From NCBI GenBank assembly GCA_002307175.1, contig DBTS01000139.1, positions 21,308-36,260 on the forward strand: a stretch of DNA of 14,953 bases, in the 5' to 3' direction. Source of the DNA: Rhodocyclaceae bacterium UBA1310 (GTDB taxonomy: Bacteria > Pseudomonadota > Gammaproteobacteria > Burkholderiales > Rhodocyclaceae). This document shows, one piece after another, positions 12,437 to 14,953 of the stretch. How positions within the stretch are numbered: position 1 is the first letter of the stretch; each line of letters starts with the position of its first letter. The translations under genes were made by a program, and so were the position numbers. The notes beneath the pieces were generated by a model. That model did not search any database and was not told the origin of the DNA. It saw only the letters and a program-made list of their open reading frames with translations.

Positions 12437-12857
12437 CCGGCTGACTAACGAAGGCAATCTTGGTCAGCCCTGCCTTGGCGGCACTCGCCATGGTCTTGGC
12501 AACGGCTTCATACGGCGTGGTCTTGTCTGCACGCAGATGGATTTCCGGCATGCTGGCTGCATCCGTGGCACCTTTGGCTGCGGCCTGCATGCGCTGCTCA
12601 AGCTGATCCTCCGCCACCTTCTCGCCATCCCAGTAGATTGTTGAATCCGGCGTGATGGAAATATCAACGCGCTTGGCCTCAATCCTGTTTTCCTGACTCG
12701 ACGCGTGCGGCAGGTCGACTTTAACGGCATGCGTGAGCAGTGGTGCGGTCAGGATGAAGATGACCAGCAGCACCAGCATCACATCGATCATCGGCACCAT
12801 GTTGATCTCCGCCATGGGGGCCGAGTTGCCGGATTTGTTGAATCCACCGAAAGCCAT
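12432..12857 (-). CDS. exbD: Biopolymer transport protein ExbD
   Basis: ExbD, with ExbB, forms the proton-driven motor that energises TonB. The 141-residue protein has one transmembrane helix (about 24-44) that begins with the functional aspartate Asp25 in MIDVMLVLLVIFI, the same number as E. coli ExbD. It is followed by a periplasmic domain ending EAVAKTMASAAKAGLTKIAFV. Two adjacent ATGs exist, at 12860 and 12857. I choose 12857 (MAFGGF) because GGAG lies 7 nt upstream rather than 4, and because it puts the aspartate at position 25. Either start overlaps the exbB stop (ATGATG over TGA), so translation is coupled. It is the last gene of the tonB-exbB-exbD operon. Confidence 0.95.
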   Translation of the reverse strand: MAFGGFNKSGNSAPMAEINMVPMIDVMLVLLVIFILTAPLLTHAVKVDLPHASSQENRIEAKRVDISITPDSTIYWDGEKVAEDQLEQRMQAAAKGATDAASMPEIHLRADKTTPYEAVAKTMASAAKAGLTKIAFVSQPD

Positions 12858-13585
12858 CATGCCGCTCCGTGCAGGGCGTGAACCTTGCTGTTGCCGTCAT
12901 GCGCCACCTGGATGCCGGTGGTCAGATAGGAGAACAGATCGTGGGCAAAGGCATCCAGGCCGGCCAGCGTGAGGCGGTTGTATCGTGTGAAACTGTTGTA
13001 AGCCACCACCGCAGGGAGCGCTACCGCCAGCCCCAGACCGGTCATGACGAGGGCTTCGCCAACCGGGCCAGCCACCTTGTCTAGCGTGCCGGCACCACTC
13101 ATGCCGATGGATACCAATGCGCCATAGACGCCCCATACCGTGCCGAGCAGGCCCACGAAAGGGGCCGTGGAGCCCACTGTGGCAAGCAGGGTGAGGCCGT
13201 TTTCGAGATGGGCGGTTTCCTCGTCGATCACCTTGCGCATGCTGCGCGTGAGAAAGTCCCCCAGTGAGCCAGCTTCACCCAGTTTGGCGCCGCCAACGCG
13301 CTGATGGTTGTCGCGGGCGAAGAGGGCGTGGCTGGTCAGATGCGAGAAGGGCTCGCTGGCGCCATGCGTGTTGATTTCGTTGCGGACTTCATCGAGCGTG
13401 CTGGCATTCCAGAACAGATCGACGAATTTGCCCGAGGCACGGCGCATGCGCAGCAGGGTGATGCTCTTGGTGACGATGAAGTACCAGGTGGTCAGCGACA
13501 TCAGGATGAGCACGACGAACAGCGTCTTGCCCAGTGTGTCTGCGTTATTGAGAAAGTGGGCAACGCCCAGCGGCGGATTCGACAT
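12857..13585 (-). CDS. exbB: Biopolymer transport protein ExbB (TolQ/MotA family)
   Basis: ExbB is the pentameric proton-channel scaffold of the TonB motor in the inner membrane. The 242-residue protein has three transmembrane segments (about 20-40, 131-155 and 175-197) and the family hallmark GSTAPFVGLLGTVWGVYGALVSI (starting near 138). The third helix holds GPVGEALVMTGLGLAVALPAVVAYN with Glu177, the position of the key glutamate of E. coli ExbB. The ATG at 13585 is preceded by GGAG at 6 nt; an upstream TTG at 13606 is less likely. It starts 31 bp after the tonB stop and overlaps exbD. The gene order tonB-exbB-exbD and a Fur-type promoter point to iron or siderophore uptake rather than the Tol-Pal system. 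Confidence 0.95.
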   Translation of the reverse strand: MSNPPLGVAHFLNNADTLGKTLFVVLILMSLTTWYFIVTKSITLLRMRRASGKFVDLFWNASTLDEVRNEINTHGASEPFSHLTSHALFARDNHQRVGGAKLGEAGSLGDFLTRSMRKVIDEETAHLENGLTLLATVGSTAPFVGLLGTVWGVYGALVSIGMSGAGTLDKVAGPVGEALVMTGLGLAVALPAVVAYNSFTRYNRLTLAGLDAFAHDLFSYLTTGIQVAHDGNSKVHALHGAA

Positions 13586-13616
13586 GGAGATCTCCGGGAA
13601 TTCCAAAAAGGGGGGT

Positions 13617-14333
13617 TTAACTGTTCAATTCAAAGGTGATGGGAACAAGAACCCAGTCCGCGATTGCCTGCGATCCCTGGCGTGCCGGCGTGAAGCGCCA
13701 CTGCTGCACGCCATCCAGAGCGGCTTGGTCGAGGCGCGGAAAGCCCGAGCTTTTGTTGAGGAGTACCTGCAGGGCGCGGCCATCCTCGGAAACCAGCACA
13801 CGCAGCAGCACCTTGCCCTGCTCGTGAAGCGTCCTAGAGGCGCGTGGGTAAGGGAGTTGTGGGTTGTGCAGATAGTCAGCATCGAAGCGTGCGGGCTGAA
13901 CTGCCGGTGCATCTGCCTTGCCGGTAGTCGGTTTGGCAGGTTCTGCCGCTACGGGTGGAGGCGTTTCGGTCTGGGCTGCGGCCTGTTTCGGGGCGGGTGG
14001 GGCTTCACTGACCGAAGGCGCGGTGGCAGGCGCTGCCAGTGTTGGTTCGGGCCGGGCGACCGGCTGTGGGCGTGGAGGCTGGCGCACTGGCTGCGGGCGT
14101 TCGACTTCACGTGGGGCAACGGGCAGCGGCTGCGGTTTGCTGGGTTCCTGGGCTGGCGCTTCTTCGACTGATGGAAGCAGCTCGATACGCACGGAATCTA
14201 TCAAGGCCGGGGGTGTGGCAGGCTTGATCGCGACGAACAGGGCGTAACCGGCGGCAAGATGCAATGCGGTGATGGCGATCAGCCCCAGGCTGCGATCCAT
14301 CATGGTTTCCCTGGGCATGATGGCAGCGTTCAT
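13617..14333 (-). CDS. tonB: Energy transducer TonB
   Basis: TonB spans the periplasm and passes energy from ExbB/ExbD to TonB-dependent outer-membrane receptors. The 238-residue protein has a short cytoplasmic start and a transmembrane helix at about 15-35 that contains His25 (compare His20 in E. coli TonB). A long Pro/Ala/Glu/Lys-rich spacer follows (about 38-145), then the C-terminal receptor-binding domain (about 152-238) with PQLPYPRASRTLHEQGKVLLRV, GRALQVLL, LDQAALDGVQQWRFTPA and a final ITFEL strand. GGAGG lies 6 nt before the ATG at 14333. It is the first gene of the operon, behind a promoter overlapped by Fur boxes, so iron-repressed expression is expected. Confidence 0.95.
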   Translation of the reverse strand: MNAAIMPRETMMDRSLGLIAITALHLAAGYALFVAIKPATPPALIDSVRIELLPSVEEAPAQEPSKPQPLPVAPREVERPQPVRQPPRPQPVARPEPTLAAPATAPSVSEAPPAPKQAAAQTETPPPVAAEPAKPTTGKADAPAVQPARFDADYLHNPQLPYPRASRTLHEQGKVLLRVLVSEDGRALQVLLNKSSGFPRLDQAALDGVQQWRFTPARQGSQAIADWVLVPITFELNS

Positions 14334-14435
14334 CGCGTGCCTCCGTGCATGGGGAATCCGCCCGGATCGGAAGGAAGGTTTCGTGGCTTGCTGCGCATGG
14401 GGTTCCCCTACAATAAAAACGGCTTCTCTTTTGAA

Positions 14436-14450
14436 TGAGAATTATTCTCG
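14436..14450 (-). promoter_or_regulatory. Fur box over the tonB -10 element
   Basis: TGAGAATTATTCTCG fits the 7-1-7 Fur consensus TGATAAT-N-ATTATCA at all but three positions and has a perfect GAGAAT-T-ATTCTC core. A further half-site, GAGAAT, follows at 14455-14460, giving an extended array. The box covers the predicted tonB -10, as expected for iron-dependent repression. Confidence 0.85.
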
Positions 14451-14468
14451 TTATGAGAATAAAGTCAA
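14441..14468 (-). promoter_or_regulatory. tonB-exbB-exbD promoter
   Basis: On the minus strand, TTGACT (complement of 14463-14468, five of six to -35) and AATAAT (complement of 14441-14446, five of six to -10) are 16 bases apart. The tonB leader would be about 100 nt. Confidence 0.7.
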
Positions 14469-14480
14469 GGGAGTTGACAC

Positions 14481-14495
14481 TGAGAAGCATTCTCG
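14481..14495 (-). promoter_or_regulatory. Second, upstream Fur box
   Basis: TGAGAAGCATTCTCG is again close to the 7-1-7 Fur pattern, with perfect GAGAA/TTCTC arms. Its centre is 45 bp from the first box and lies just upstream of the tonB -35, between tonB and alaS. Confidence 0.65.
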
Positions 14496-14630
14496 ATTGG
14501 CGTGGCCGGTGCTTCGTAGCAGGTGCTGCTGACCCTGAAAAGCTGACGTTTGTCTGACCAACCACCTGCCGGAATGGGTGTTTTCGTGACAAGCGGGTCA
14601 GAGGGACTTAGGTTTGCGGACGATCCGGGT

Positions 14631-14636
14631 TAAAAT
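14631..14636 (+). promoter_or_regulatory. Possible -10 element of alaS
   Basis: TAAAAT (five of six to consensus) lies 41 bases before the alaS start codon. The -35 region at normal spacing (TTAGGT near 14608) is a poor match. Confidence 0.4.
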
Positions 14637-14676
14637 CCATCCCTACACTTTTAACCCCTCTTTTTCCGGCATACCC

Positions 14677-14953
14677 ATGAAAGCCGCTGAAATCCGCTCT
14701 GCCTATCTCAAATTCTTTGAATCCAAGGGCCATCAGATCGTGGCATCGAGTCCGGTTGTTCCCGGTGATGACCCGACCTTGTTGTTTACCAACGCAGGGA
14801 TGAACCAGTTCAAGGATGTGTTCCTTGGCTTCGACAAGCGTCCCTACACGCGTGCGACCACGGCGCAGAAGTGCATTCGCGCAGGCGGCAAGCACAACGA
14901 CCTGGAAAACGTGGGGTATACGGCCAGACACCACACCTTCTTCGAAATGCTGG
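14677..14953 (+). CDS. alaS: Alanyl-tRNA synthetase, partial (N-terminal 92 residues)
   Basis: AlaRS charges tRNA-Ala. Only the first 92 codons are in the window; the full protein is usually about 870 residues. The visible part is the start of the class II catalytic domain: AEIRSAYLKFFESKGH (4-19), the LLFTNAGMNQFKDVFLG stretch (35-51), and RATTAQKCIRAGGKHNDLENVG running into YTARHHTFFEML. It is nearly collinear with E. coli AlaRS. The ATG at 14677 starts directly at the conserved AEIR segment, but only a weak ribosome site precedes it. It is divergent from tonB. Confidence 0.97.
   Translation, partial: MKAAEIRSAYLKFFESKGHQIVASSPVVPGDDPTLLFTNAGMNQFKDVFLGFDKRPYTRATTAQKCIRAGGKHNDLENVGYTARHHTFFEML

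Larger units (their letters stand above)
14334..14676. other. 343-bp divergent control region between tonB and alaS
   Basis: This gene-free stretch holds the tonB promoter and Fur sites in its left half (about 14434-14495) and the alaS promoter candidate in its right half. Between them, three CTGAC words lie at about 14528-14558 and a 7-bp inverted repeat, CTGACCC / GGGTCAG, lies at about 14528-14534 and 14596-14602. No coding region or RNA gene was recognised. Confidence 0.6.

Noticed and set aside
13308..14171. A 287-codon open frame on the plus strand across tonB and exbB
   Set aside because: Antisense frame over two well-supported genes; its Gly/Trp/Arg-rich stretch is the complement of the TonB proline-rich spacer.

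Overview
The window is about 15 kb of fairly GC-rich, densely packed, mostly housekeeping chromosome from a proteobacterium. Gene content and protein style point to Betaproteobacteria: an E. coli-like isocitrate lyase, a ClpS-ClpA pair next to a CspA-type cold-shock gene, RluE, a DUF192 protein, RhlE with a low-complexity tail, RlmM, a TonB-ExbB-ExbD operon with Fur sites, and AlaRS. The genus cannot be fixed from sequence alone; a Rhodocyclales or Neisseriales relative is plausible. No CRISPR array, prophage, tRNA, rRNA or intact insertion sequence was seen.

Layout, left to right. (1) 1-1042, minus: isocitrate lyase (aceA), C-terminus cut by the window edge. (2) 1185-2084, minus: a secreted YbjN-domain protein followed 18 bases downstream by a small four-helix membrane protein. 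(3) 2219-4822, minus: clpS-clpA, with the clpS stop directly abutting the clpA start, ended by two stem-loops. (4) 4823-5288: a long gene-free stretch with the cspA promoter and leader, rich in TGACA/TGTCA words. (5) 5289-5492, plus: cspA with a strong terminator. (6) 5591-5786: a 196-bp imperfect palindrome with perfect 17-bp terminal inverted repeats, directly upstream of rluE. (7) 5795-7017, plus: rluE, then a secreted DUF192 protein, closed by a bidirectional terminator. (8) 7077-10205, minus: rhlE, rlmM and a small lipoprotein. (9) 10368-12424, plus: a UgpB-like periplasmic binding protein translationally coupled to a UgpQ-like glycerophosphodiester phosphodiesterase, with no permease or ATPase genes beside them. 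(10) 12432-14333, minus: tonB-exbB-exbD behind a promoter overlapped by Fur boxes. (11) 14677 to the end, plus: start of alaS.

How the genes work together. ClpS delivers N-degron substrates to the ClpA unfoldase. TonB-ExbB-ExbD energises outer-membrane uptake and should be iron-repressed. UgpQ would release glycerol-3-phosphate from glycerophosphodiesters that the binding protein might capture. RluE and RlmM modify 23S rRNA, and RhlE is an RNA helicase linked to ribosome maturation and cold adaptation, so much of the middle of the window concerns RNA and ribosomes.

Most unusual items: the 196-bp palindrome (a MITE/ERIC-like repeat or a structured RNA), the cluster of TGACA words around the cspA promoter, an 11-bp tandem duplication that carries the stop codons of the convergent ugpQ and exbD genes, and the orphan UgpB/UgpQ pair with changes at expected ligand or active-site positions. 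No clearly new multi-gene system was recognised.
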